The notes under the pieces are model-generated. The model was not told the origin of the DNA. It ran no database searches and worked only from the letters and a program-made list of their open reading frames with translations. Source: Aequorivita sp. (lineage in GTDB: Bacteria; Bacteroidota; Bacteroidia; Flavobacteriales; Flavobacteriaceae). From it: a DNA stretch of 64,000 nt. The position numbers and the translations under genes are program-made. Of the stretch, positions 53,367-62,088 are shown piece after piece (position 1 is the first letter of the stretch; every line of letters starts with the position of its first letter). The stretch spans positions 186,001 to 250,000 of the forward strand of contig JAUYGY010000036.1 of NCBI GenBank assembly GCA_030690315.1, in the 5' to 3' direction.

Positions 53367-54599
53367 ATGGAAAATTTAGCACTGATCGATTCTTTTTCAG
53401 AATTTAAAGACGATAAACAAATAGATAGAGTAACGCTAATGGCGATACTTGAGGACGTTTTCAGAAACGCACTAAAGAAAAAATACGGCAGCGACGATAA
53501 CTTTGATATTATTGTAAACCCAGACAAGGGCGATCTTGAAATATGGAGAAACCGAATAGTAGTTGCAGACGGCGAAGTGGAAGATCCCAACGAAGAAATT
53601 TCGTTGAAGGATGCCCGAAAAATCGAGCCGGATTTTGAAATTGGAGAAGATGTTTCGGAAGAAGTAAAATTGATTGACCTTGGCCGCCGTTCTATTTTGG
53701 CACTTCGCCAAAATCTTATTTCGAAAATACACGAACACGACAACACTATAATCTACAAGCAATTTAAGGAGCTTGAAGGTGAAATTTATACTGCAGAGGT
53801 GCACCATATTCGGCATCGGGCGGTTATTCTTTTAGATGATGATGGCAACGAGATAATTCTTCCGAAGGAAAAACAAATCCCTTCAGATTTCTTCAGAAAA
53901 GGAGACAACGTTCGTGGAATTATTGAAAGTGTTGATTTAAAAGGAAACAAACCTACAATCATCATGAGCCGTGCCGCGCCAGTTTTCCTTGAAAAATTAT
54001 TCGAACAGGAAATACCAGAGGTTTTTGACGGTTTAATTACAGTTAAAAAAGTAGTGCGTATTCCTGGCGAAAAAGCAAAAGTAGCCGTAGATTCTTACGA
54101 TGATCGTATTGATCCAGTGGGAGCTTGCGTGGGGATGAAAGGTTCCAGAATTCATGGAATTGTTCGTGAACTTGGCAACGAAAATATTGACGTAATTAAC
54201 TATACCAGCAACCTTACACTATATATAACACGGGCATTGAGCCCTGCAAAAGTTACTTCTGTAAAGATTGATGAAGTGAAAAAACGTGCGGAGGTTATTC
54301 TTCGTCCCGAGGAAGTGAGTAAAGCAATTGGCCGTGGCGGACACAACATTCGTTTGGCAGGCCAGTTAACTGGTTATGAAATTGATGTACTTCGCGAAGG
54401 CGCCGAAGAAGATGTGGAATTGACTGAATTCTCAGATGAAATAGAAGGCTGGATTATCGAGGAATTCAAGAAAATTGGATTGGATACCGCAAAAAGTATA
54501 TTAGAGCATGACATCAACGATTTGATAAAACGAACCGATTTGGAAGAAGAAACAATCCGCGATGTAATTAACATATTAAAAGAAGAATTTGAAGAGTAG
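53367..54599 (+). CDS. nusA: Transcription termination/antitermination protein NusA
   Basis: A 410-residue protein. The N-terminal RNA polymerase-binding domain (about residues 1-125) is followed by an S1 domain (about 130-200), then two KH domains with GACVGMKGSRIHGI and AIGRGGHNIRLAGQLTG. A short acidic tail (EEETIRDVINILKEEFEE) ends it; the E. coli AR repeats are not evident. It binds RNA polymerase and modulates pausing and termination. Confidence 0.97.
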   Translation: MENLALIDSFSEFKDDKQIDRVTLMAILEDVFRNALKKKYGSDDNFDIIVNPDKGDLEIWRNRIVVADGEVEDPNEEISLKDARKIEPDFEIGEDVSEEVKLIDLGRRSILALRQNLISKIHEHDNTIIYKQFKELEGEIYTAEVHHIRHRAVILLDDDGNEIILPKEKQIPSDFFRKGDNVRGIIESVDLKGNKPTIIMSRAAPVFLEKLFEQEIPEVFDGLITVKKVVRIPGEKAKVAVDSYDDRIDPVGACVGMKGSRIHGIVRELGNENIDVINYTSNLTLYITRALSPAKVTSVKIDEVKKRAEVILRPEEVSKAIGRGGHNIRLAGQLTGYEIDVLREGAEEDVELTEFSDEIEGWIIEEFKKIGLDTAKSILEHDINDLIKRTDLEEETIRDVINILKEEFEE

Positions 54600-54659
54600 T
54601 TAAAACTTTAATTACTTTTATACAAATTTTTTAAAAAGACAAAACAGGAAAAAGCATTT

Positions 54660-57458
54660 ATGGCTGAAGAAAAATCGATAAGGCTAAACAAAGTATTGCG
54701 CGAATTTAATATTTCGTTGGATCGTGCCGTTGAATTTTTAAAGGATCACGGTCACGAAGTAGACGCGCGTCCCACTACAAAAATTTCAAACGAAGAATAC
54801 GAAGTTCTTTTTGAAGAGTTTGAAACCGACAAGAGTAAGAAGATGGAATCCAAGGAAGTCGGTGAGGAAAAACGCAAGGAAAAGGAAGAATTCCGATTGG
54901 AGCGCGAACGCGAATTGGAAGAAAAACATAAAAAAGAAGAGGCTTCTAAAGTTATAAAAGGGGAAGTTAAACTTGAAGGACCAAAGCAGGTTGGTAAAAT
55001 TGACCTAGACGCAAGAAAAGCTAAAAAGGAAGAGCCAAAAGTTGAAGAAAAACCAGTTGAGGTTAAAGAGCTTGTCAAAGAGGTTGAAGAAGTAAAACAA
55101 CCTCAAAAAGAAGAAAAAGTAGAAACCCCTCAAGTTGTTGTTGAAAAGCCCAAAATCGAAAAGCCAATAGAAAAACCTGTTGTTCCCATTAAGGAAGAAA
55201 AGGTAGAGAAGCCTGCCGAAAAGATTATTGAAACTCCTGTTGTAAAAGAAGAAGTTAAAGAAGAAGTTAAGGAAGAAACTCCAAAAGAATCTGATACGGT
55301 TACAACCCAATATCGAAAACTTGACGGTCCAAACTTCACAGGCCAAAAAATTGATCTTACTCAGTTTAAAAAACCAGAGAAGAAAAAAGAGGCTAGAGTT
55401 GACGATAAAAAAGTTAATAAAGGAAAGAGACGCCGCATAAGCAAAGAGGCGCCTAAACCTGGAACTCCAGCTACTACAGGAGCCAATGCAAATAAGGACA
55501 ACAATCGTGGGCCTGCAAGAAAAGGGCGTAGCAATACCCCAAAAGAAGAGCCAAGCGAGGAAGATGTTCAAAAGCAAGTGCGTGAAACCCTTGAAAAACT
55601 TCAAGGTAAATCTTCCAAAGGAAAAGGCGCAAAATATCGTAGAGAAAAACGTGATACCCACCGCCAAAAATCTGAAAGCGACCTAGCACAACAAGAAGCA
55701 GACAGCAAATTTATAAAAGTTACTGAGTTTGTTACGGCAAGCGAAATGGCCACAATGATGGACGTTCCGGTAACCAAAATTATCTCTGCATGTATGTCAT
55801 TGGGAATGATGGTAACGATGAACCAACGTTTAGATGCTGAAACCTTAAGCATAGTGGCGGAAGAATTTGGTTTTGAAGTTGAATTTGTAACTGCTGACAT
55901 TGAAGAATCAATAGAACAAAGAAAAGATGCCCCCGAAGATTTGGAGCCTCGTGCACCAATTGTAACCGTTATGGGTCACGTTGACCACGGTAAAACTTCG
56001 TTGTTAGATTATATCCGTAAGGAAAATGTAATTGCTGGAGAGTCCGGTGGAATCACCCAGCATATTGGAGCATACGGTGTTGAGCTAGACGGAGGTCAAA
56101 AAATAGCATTCCTTGACACTCCTGGTCACGAAGCGTTTACCGCGATGCGTGCCCGTGGAGCCCAAGTTACCGATCTTGCAATTATTGTAGTTGCAGCAGA
56201 TGATGCTATTATGCCACAAACCAAGGAAGCGATCAGCCACGCTCAAGCCGCTGGGGTTCCTATAGTTTTCGCAATAAACAAAATAGATAAACCCAACGCA
56301 AATCCTGAAAAAATTAAAGAAGGACTTGCTCAAATGAACCTTTTGGTTGAAGATTGGGGTGGAAAAATACAATCGCAGGACATTTCAGCAAAAACTGGTG
56401 AAGGCGTAAAGGAATTACTTGAAAAAGTATTGCTAGAGGCCGAATTACTAGAATTAACCGCAAACCCAAATCGCCAAGCATATGGCACCGTTGTGGAAGC
56501 ATTCCTCGGCAAAGGTCGTGGCTATGTTTCAACAGTATTGGTGCAAGGTGGAACCCTAAAAGTTGGAGATTACCTTCTTGCGGGACAACACAGCGGAAAG
56601 GTTAAAGCTATGCAGGATGAGCGTGGCAACAATGTGAAGGAAGCTGGGCCATCAACACCTGTTTCTGTGCTTGGTTTGGACGGAGCGCCACAAGCAGGCG
56701 ATAAATTCAACGTCTTTGACGATGAACGTGAAGCTAAAACAATTGCAACCAAACGAACCCAACTGCAGCGTGAGCAATCTGTTAGAACTCAGCGCCATAT
56801 TACACTTGACGAAATTGGAAGACGTATAGCTCTTGGCGATTTCAAGGAATTGAACATTATCCTTAAAGGTGACGTGGATGGTTCTGTGGAAGCTTTGACA
56901 GATTCGTTCCAAAAACTTACAACTGAAGAAATCCAGGTAAATATTATCCACAAAGCAGTTGGTCCAATTACCGAAAGCGATGTATTGCTAGCTTCGGCTT
57001 CCGATGCAATTATTATTGGCTTCAACGTTCGTCCAATGGGCAACGCACGCCAAATTGCAGATAAGGAAGAAATAGATATTCGCACTTATTCCATCATTTA
57101 CGACGCAATTAACGACGTGAAAGATGCAATGGAAGGAATGCTTTCGCCAGTAATGAAGGAAGAAATTACCGGTACGGCCGAAATTCGTGAAACTTTCAAA
57201 ATCTCGAAAGTTGGAACTATTGCTGGGTGTATGGTTATTAGCGGAAAAATAGTCCGAAACGCTGGAATCCGTTTGATCCGTGAAGGGGTTGTAGTTTATA
57301 CCGGCGAGCTTGCTTCATTGAAACGTTTTAAAGACGATGTGAAAGAAGTTGCCAAAGGGTACGATTGTGGTATTCAGATTAAAAACTATAATGACATTTT
57401 TGAGAACGATATTATTGAATCTTTCCACGAAGTAGCGGTTAAGAAAAAATTGAAATAA
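54660..57458 (+). CDS. infB: Translation initiation factor IF-2
   Basis: A 932-residue protein. An IF2 N-terminal module ([21 protein letters not shown]) leads into a very long charged low-complexity stretch (about residues 60-330, with repeats of EEVKEE/EEK/PKVEEK type), then the GTPase: [12 protein letters not shown] (G1), [12 protein letters not shown] (G3), FAINKIDKP (G4) and SAKTGEG (G5). Domains II-IV follow. It places fMet-tRNA in the P site. A strong terminator follows the gene. Confidence 0.97.
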   Translation: MAEEKSIRLNKVLREFNISLDRAVEFLKDHGHEVDARPTTKISNEEYEVLFEEFETDKSKKMESKEVGEEKRKEKEEFRLERERELEEKHKKEEASKVIKGEVKLEGPKQVGKIDLDARKAKKEEPKVEEKPVEVKELVKEVEEVKQPQKEEKVETPQVVVEKPKIEKPIEKPVVPIKEEKVEKPAEKIIETPVVKEEVKEEVKEETPKESDTVTTQYRKLDGPNFTGQKIDLTQFKKPEKKKEARVDDKKVNKGKRRRISKEAPKPGTPATTGANANKDNNRGPARKGRSNTPKEEPSEEDVQKQVRETLEKLQGKSSKGKGAKYRREKRDTHRQKSESDLAQQEADSKFIKVTEFVTASEMATMMDVPVTKIISACMSLGMMVTMNQRLDAETLSIVAEEFGFEVEFVTADIEESIEQRKDAPEDLEPRAPIVTVMGHVDHGKTSLLDYIRKENVIAGESGGITQHIGAYGVELDGGQKIAFLDTPGHEAFTAMRARGAQVTDLAIIVVAADDAIMPQTKEAISHAQAAGVPIVFAINKIDKPNANPEKIKEGLAQMNLLVEDWGGKIQSQDISAKTGEGVKELLEKVLLEAELLELTANPNRQAYGTVVEAFLGKGRGYVSTVLVQGGTLKVGDYLLAGQHSGKVKAMQDERGNNVKEAGPSTPVSVLGLDGAPQAGDKFNVFDDEREAKTIATKRTQLQREQSVRTQRHITLDEIGRRIALGDFKELNIILKGDVDGSVEALTDSFQKLTTEEIQVNIIHKAVGPITESDVLLASASDAIIIGFNVRPMGNARQIADKEEIDIRTYSIIYDAINDVKDAMEGMLSPVMKEEITGTAEIRETFKISKVGTIAGCMVISGKIVRNAGIRLIREGVVVYTGELASLKRFKDDVKEVAKGYDCGIQIKNYNDIFENDIIESFHEVAVKKKLK

Positions 57459-57481
57459 TTAAAAAATAAATTCAAATTTTT

Positions 57482-57516
57482 AAACGACCCGAAAATTAGT
57501 TTTTCGGGTCGTTTTT
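57482..57516 (+). terminator. Rho-independent terminator of rimP-nusA-infB
   Basis: AAACGACCCGAAAA and TTTTCGGGTCGTTT form a 14-bp perfect stem with loop TTAGT, ending in a T tract. It lies 23 bases after the infB stop. Confidence 0.9.
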
Positions 57517-57591
57517 ATTTCCCATACATTTTTATTTCCCCAAAACTGTAACATCAAATTTTTTTAAGTGTCTATTAAGAAAACTTTCCAA

Positions 57592-60099
57592 ATGAATTTT
57601 TCCTTTAAAATAATTATCACAATTGTATTCATTTCTTTCGTGTCCATTTCCCGCTCACAAACTGTTGACAGTATTCCCAGAAAAAAAATAACCATTCCAA
57701 GAATTACGGAAGCGCCAAAAATTGATGGCGTTTTGAATGAATCAGTGTGGCAATCTGCACCAGTTGCAACAGATTTTGTGGAAAGACAGCCCAACAACGG
57801 AAAGCCCATTCCTGATAGCTTAAAAACCGATGTGAAAATTATTTATGACGATTTGGGAATCTATTTTGGCGCAACAATGAAAGATCCCGAGCCAGATAAA
57901 ATTTTAAAGGAACTAACCGAAAGGGATGGTATTGGCAACGACGATTTTTTCTTTATTCTTTTGAATGGGTATAACGACAGGCAACAAAGTTTGCAGTTTA
58001 TTGTTACTGCTGCTGGCGTTCAATATGACGCCAAAATGACCAACGGAAATGAAGATTCCTCGTGGAATGGAATATGGTATAGCGAAATCCAAATAAACGA
58101 TGATGGATGGGTTGCAGAAATTTTCATTCCTTATTCCGAAGTGCGTTTCCCCAATAAAAATGTACAGTTATGGGGCCTCAATATGGAGCGGGAAATGCGC
58201 CGAACCCGAACCCGCTACAGTTGGAGCCACGTTGATAATACGAAAGGGGCTTTTTCTATTTATGACGGTGAAATTTATGGAATTGAAAACGTACAATCGC
58301 CCACCCGGCTTTCCTTTCAGCCTTATGTTTCGGCTTATGTAAATGATTATGATGGCAAGACCGAAACTATATTTAACGGCGGAATGGATCTTAAATACGG
58401 GATAAACGACGCTTTCACGCTAGATATGATTTTGATCCCAGACTTTGGGCAATCCAAGTTTGATGCCGAGGTTTTAAACCTTTCTGCCTTTGAAGTGCAA
58501 TATGAAGAGAACCGTGTTTTTTTTACGGAAGGATCAGAGCTTTTCACCAAAGGAGATCTTTTTTATTCAAGACGCGTGGGAGGTTATCCTTCGAGGGCAC
58601 CAAATCTTTCAGAAAATGAAGAAATTATCAATTATCCATCTTCCGTAGATCTTATAAATGCCTTCAAAATTTCTGGAAGAACAGATGGCAATTTGGGCAT
58701 AGGTGTTTTTAATGCAATTACGGAACGCACCTACGCCGATATAAAAAACATTGAATCCACTGAAACTAGAATGGAGCTTGTAGAACCTTTGGCAAACTAT
58801 AATATTTTGGTTCTTGACCAGCGTTTTGGCGATAATTCCTCGGTTTCATTGGTGAATACCAACGTAATTCGCGAAGGCGATTTTCGTGACGCAAATGCCA
58901 CGGGCTTGTATATGGATTTGACCAACAAGAAAAATACACTAAACTATTTTGCGAATGCGGAGGGAAGTTGGGTAAAAGAAGATCAAACGAAATTTGGGGT
59001 TGAAGGTCGTGCCGGAATAGCAAAAATAAGCGGAAAGCATCGTGTTACGGGAGAAATTAATTTCAGGACGATAGACTATGATATAAATGATCTTGGCTAT
59101 TCAAGCGAAACAAATTTTATAAATTACTATGGATATTACGGATACAGATACCTTCAGCCAAAGGGATTTTTGAATAATCTACATTTAAACTTCAATTTAA
59201 ATTACACCCGTAGACTAGAAACAGATCTTTATAACAATTTCAATTTCAACTTTAATTCAAGTTTTACCACTAAAAAATTCTTCACTTTTGGTGGAGGTTT
59301 TGAAATGACCCCTTTCGGCACCAATAATATTTATGAGCCGCGCGTAGTGGGAAGATATGTGAAAGTTCCAGATTACTATGATGTTTGGGGATGGATTTCT
59401 ACTGATTACAGAAAAAAAATGGCTGTTGATGCAACTGTGGATTGGTATAAATATAACGAAGCTGGCCGTGGTGAATTAAGGCTGGAGCTAAAACCGCAAT
59501 ATCGGGTTTCGGATAAATTGAAAATGTTTTTGGCCACTAATGTGACTCTTTCCGACAAAGAAGAAGGGTTTGTAGATTTTGCAAACGATGATATAATTTT
59601 TGGAAAACGTGAAAGAAACACGGTTATAAATTCATTGGAATCGCAATATATTTTTAATAACAAAATTGCGCTCAACCTAGCCTTTCGCCATTATTATTCC
59701 GAAGTGGAATACAGTCAGTTTTTTACATTGCAAAATGATGGGGAACTTTTTGAAAATTCAATATACAACGAAGCGCAAAACGCCACATATAATAACTGGA
59801 ACATAGACCTGCGTTTTTCGTGGTGGTTTGCCCCCGGAAGCCAACTAACACTACTTTACAGGAATGCGATGGAAAGTTATGTGGGCAATTCGCGGGTAGA
59901 TTTTTCAAACAACTTCAGTAATTTGTTTGATGAACCACAGCTTAATAGTCTGTCGTTGCGGATAAGTTATTATTTGGATTACAACAGGGTTAAAAACTGG
60001 TTTGGCCCAAAAGACCAGTCAACGGATATTGGCTATACTTTAAAGAGTGAAAAAATGAACAGATCGGCTTTTTCTGCCGATAGAAGTTTGAAGATTTAA
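57592..60099 (+). CDS. DUF5916 secreted protein with CBM9-like domain
   Basis: An 835-residue protein; ATG 57592 is chosen over GTG 57568. Signal peptide MNFSFKIIITIVFISFVSISRSQ. Residues about 30-240 match the CBM9-like domain (VLNESVWQSAPVATDFVE, DDGWVAEIFIPYSEVRFPN) that heads DUF5916 proteins; the rest (QVRFFTEGSELF-like, here EVQYEENRVFFTEGSELF, and many alternating strands ending in the aromatic-rich C-terminus) looks like an outer-membrane beta-barrel. Substrate uptake or surface hydrolysis is speculative. It is convergent with the SPOR gene, 4 bases apart. Confidence 0.88.
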   Translation: MNFSFKIIITIVFISFVSISRSQTVDSIPRKKITIPRITEAPKIDGVLNESVWQSAPVATDFVERQPNNGKPIPDSLKTDVKIIYDDLGIYFGATMKDPEPDKILKELTERDGIGNDDFFFILLNGYNDRQQSLQFIVTAAGVQYDAKMTNGNEDSSWNGIWYSEIQINDDGWVAEIFIPYSEVRFPNKNVQLWGLNMEREMRRTRTRYSWSHVDNTKGAFSIYDGEIYGIENVQSPTRLSFQPYVSAYVNDYDGKTETIFNGGMDLKYGINDAFTLDMILIPDFGQSKFDAEVLNLSAFEVQYEENRVFFTEGSELFTKGDLFYSRRVGGYPSRAPNLSENEEIINYPSSVDLINAFKISGRTDGNLGIGVFNAITERTYADIKNIESTETRMELVEPLANYNILVLDQRFGDNSSVSLVNTNVIREGDFRDANATGLYMDLTNKKNTLNYFANAEGSWVKEDQTKFGVEGRAGIAKISGKHRVTGEINFRTIDYDINDLGYSSETNFINYYGYYGYRYLQPKGFLNNLHLNFNLNYTRRLETDLYNNFNFNFNSSFTTKKFFTFGGGFEMTPFGTNNIYEPRVVGRYVKVPDYYDVWGWISTDYRKKMAVDATVDWYKYNEAGRGELRLELKPQYRVSDKLKMFLATNVTLSDKEEGFVDFANDDIIFGKRERNTVINSLESQYIFNNKIALNLAFRHYYSEVEYSQFFTLQNDGELFENSIYNEAQNATYNNWNIDLRFSWWFAPGSQLTLLYRNAMESYVGNSRVDFSNNFSNLFDEPQLNSLSLRISYYLDYNRVKNWFGPKDQSTDIGYTLKSEKMNRSAFSADRSLKI

Positions 60100-60103
60100 A
60101 CGA

Positions 60104-60499
60104 TTATTTTCGTCTTTCCGGCTTTAAAATGAATGCGGCAGAAAAGCTTTTTTGAATTTCAATTAGCGCCCGTTCTGCTTCAATGCGAGATGAAAAATTT
60201 CCTGCCCAAACTTTATAATTGGGTGTTTCATACTCAATGGAAGCCGGCCAGTTTGTATAACTTCCTTTATACTTTCTTAGGGTTTGGTTGGCTTTGTCCA
60301 ATTCGCCATAATACAATTGTATGGTATAGCCATCAGAAAGTTTATTTTCCTTTTCAAGTTCTTTCTTCAACATCAATAAAGGAGTGATTTTTGAATCTTG
60401 GTTTACGGTTAAAGTTGCGCTTTGTGCAATGCTTTTGCCAGAGGTAAAGGCAATTAAAATACTGGTTACAAAAAGTTTGAATATAGTCTGGCTATTCAT
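60104..60499 (-). CDS. Secreted SPOR-domain protein
   Basis: A 131-residue exported protein; ATG 60499 (MNSQTIFKLFVTSILIAF) is chosen because it gives a clean signal peptide ending IAQ. The C-terminal SPOR domain covers about residues 58-131 (DGYTIQLYYGELDKANQTL and YKVWAGNFSSRIEAERALIEIQ), which binds denuded glycan strands of peptidoglycan, often at division sites. Confidence 0.88.
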   Translation of the reverse strand: MNSQTIFKLFVTSILIAFTSGKSIAQSATLTVNQDSKITPLLMLKKELEKENKLSDGYTIQLYYGELDKANQTLRKYKGSYTNWPASIEYETPNYKVWAGNFSSRIEAERALIEIQKSFSAAFILKPERRK

Positions 60500-60623
60500 A
60501 TAAATATATGTTTTGTGCAAATGTAAAACTTAATAACTTGAAGAGGTGCAAAATTATTATTTAGAACAAATATAAATTAATAGTTAACACTTTGTTTGCA
60601 TTTTCAAAATCGACTTTATAATG

Positions 60624-60631
60624 TACTTTTG
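60624..60631 (+). promoter_or_regulatory. -7 promoter box of the alternative complex III operon
   Basis: TACTTTTG is an exact TAnnTTTG match, 92 bases before the actA ATG. The 203-base region between actA and the divergent SPOR gene contains no gene. Confidence 0.4.
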
Positions 60632-60723
60632 TGCCTTTATTTCTGGTACAGAATGATCATAAAGATTTCAGTTGTTCGTAACTAATTCTGTTCCAAACTA
60701 TCGACCATAATTTAACCATTAGT

Positions 60724-62058
60724 ATGAAAAAGGTGAATTTTATACATCTACGCTCAAAATTGCCGTTTCTTCTGTTAGTGTTTTTACTAACTTTTTCAAC
60801 TACCATATTTTCTCAGGATAAGCCTGCTGACAGTACTGCCGCTACTGAAGCTGTTGCTCCTGCCGATGCAGGTGGCGATGTTGCCGCGGGAGAAGCTTTG
60901 TTTAAGGCCAACTGTGCTGCCTGCCATAAAATGGACGCAAAGGCCGTGGGCCCTGCATTGCGTGGTGTTGCAGATAAATATGATAGGGATTGGCTTTACA
61001 AATGGATTAAAAATAGTTCTGCTCTAATTGCTTCCGGTGATGCTCTTGCCGTAAAATTATTTGAAGAAAATAACAAGGCTGTAATGACCCCGTTCCCCGC
61101 GCTTTCTGAAGCTGATATGGACAACATTCTAGCATATACCAGTCAGCCAAAAGCTGTTGCTGTTCCCGCTCCAGGAGGCGAAATCGCTGGTGCAGCGGCA
61201 TCAACTGATGGGGGTTCTGTTTCAAATAGTTTGGTTCTTGGCGCTTTAGCGCTCATATTCTTATTGTTGGTTATCATGCTTTTCTTGGTAACAAACACTT
61301 TGAAAAGGATTGCAGAAGCAAACGGCGTTGTTTACGAAGAAAAGGAAAAGCGCACTCCAATCTGGAAAGCATTTGTACAGAACCAGTTTTTGGTTTTGGT
61401 TTTTTCAATCTTTTTGATTCTTTCGGCCGGTTATTTCGCTTATGGTTATATGATGCAAGTTGGTGTTGACCAAGGCTATGCCCCAGTTCAACCAATTCAT
61501 TATTCACATAAAATACATGCCGGAGACAATCAGATTGATTGTAACTTCTGTCATAGTTCAGCGAGAAAAAGTAAAACAGCGGGAATTCCTTCTTTAAATG
61601 TTTGTATGAACTGCCATAAAAATATTTCAGAAGTAGCGCCCGAAACAGCTACCGCAGAATATTCAAAAGAATTTTATGACGGCGAAATTGCCAAGCTTTA
61701 CAAAGCTGTAGGTTGGGATGCTGCCAATCAGCAATACACAGGAAAAACCGAACCAGTTAAGTGGGTACGTATCCATAACTTGCCAGATTTTGTGTATTTC
61801 AACCACTCACAACACGTAACTGTGGCTGGTGTGGCGTGCCAAACTTGCCACGGAGAGATTCAAACAATGGAAGTTGTTGAGCAGTTTTCACCGCTCACTA
61901 TGGGTTGGTGTATCGATTGTCATAGAACTACCAATGTAAATATTGAAAGCAATGAATATTACGCCAAAATACACGAAGAGCTTTCAAAGAAGTATGGCGT
62001 TGATAAATTGACAATCGCCGAAATGGGTGGATTGGAATGTGGCAAATGTCACTATTAA
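60724..62058 (+). CDS. actA: Alternative complex III cytochrome subunit ActA, with fused monoheme domain
   Basis: A 444-residue exported multiheme cytochrome. A first domain (about residues 50-150) has one CxxCH (Cys64-His68, CAACH) plus the monoheme cytochrome c blocks GPALRGVADKYD and MTPFPALSEADM. Two hydrophobic segments (about 170-195 and 222-245) follow, then five more CxxCH sites: CNFCH, CMNCH, CQTCH, CIDCH and CGKCH. This is a fusion of the ActE-like monoheme part and the ActA pentaheme part of alternative complex III, a quinol:electron-acceptor oxidoreductase. Start of the act operon. Confidence 0.94.
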   Translation: MKKVNFIHLRSKLPFLLLVFLLTFSTTIFSQDKPADSTAATEAVAPADAGGDVAAGEALFKANCAACHKMDAKAVGPALRGVADKYDRDWLYKWIKNSSALIASGDALAVKLFEENNKAVMTPFPALSEADMDNILAYTSQPKAVAVPAPGGEIAGAAASTDGGSVSNSLVLGALALIFLLLVIMLFLVTNTLKRIAEANGVVYEEKEKRTPIWKAFVQNQFLVLVFSIFLILSAGYFAYGYMMQVGVDQGYAPVQPIHYSHKIHAGDNQIDCNFCHSSARKSKTAGIPSLNVCMNCHKNISEVAPETATAEYSKEFYDGEIAKLYKAVGWDAANQQYTGKTEPVKWVRIHNLPDFVYFNHSQHVTVAGVACQTCHGEIQTMEVVEQFSPLTMGWCIDCHRTTNVNIESNEYYAKIHEELSKKYGVDKLTIAEMGGLECGKCHY

Positions 62059-62088
62059 TTAATTAAAAGGATTATTACATATACTAAT

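Noticed and set aside
55005..55667. A 220-codon minus-strand reading frame across infB
   Set aside because: It is the antisense of the lysine- and glutamate-rich IF-2 linker, giving a biased Phe/Leu-rich sequence.
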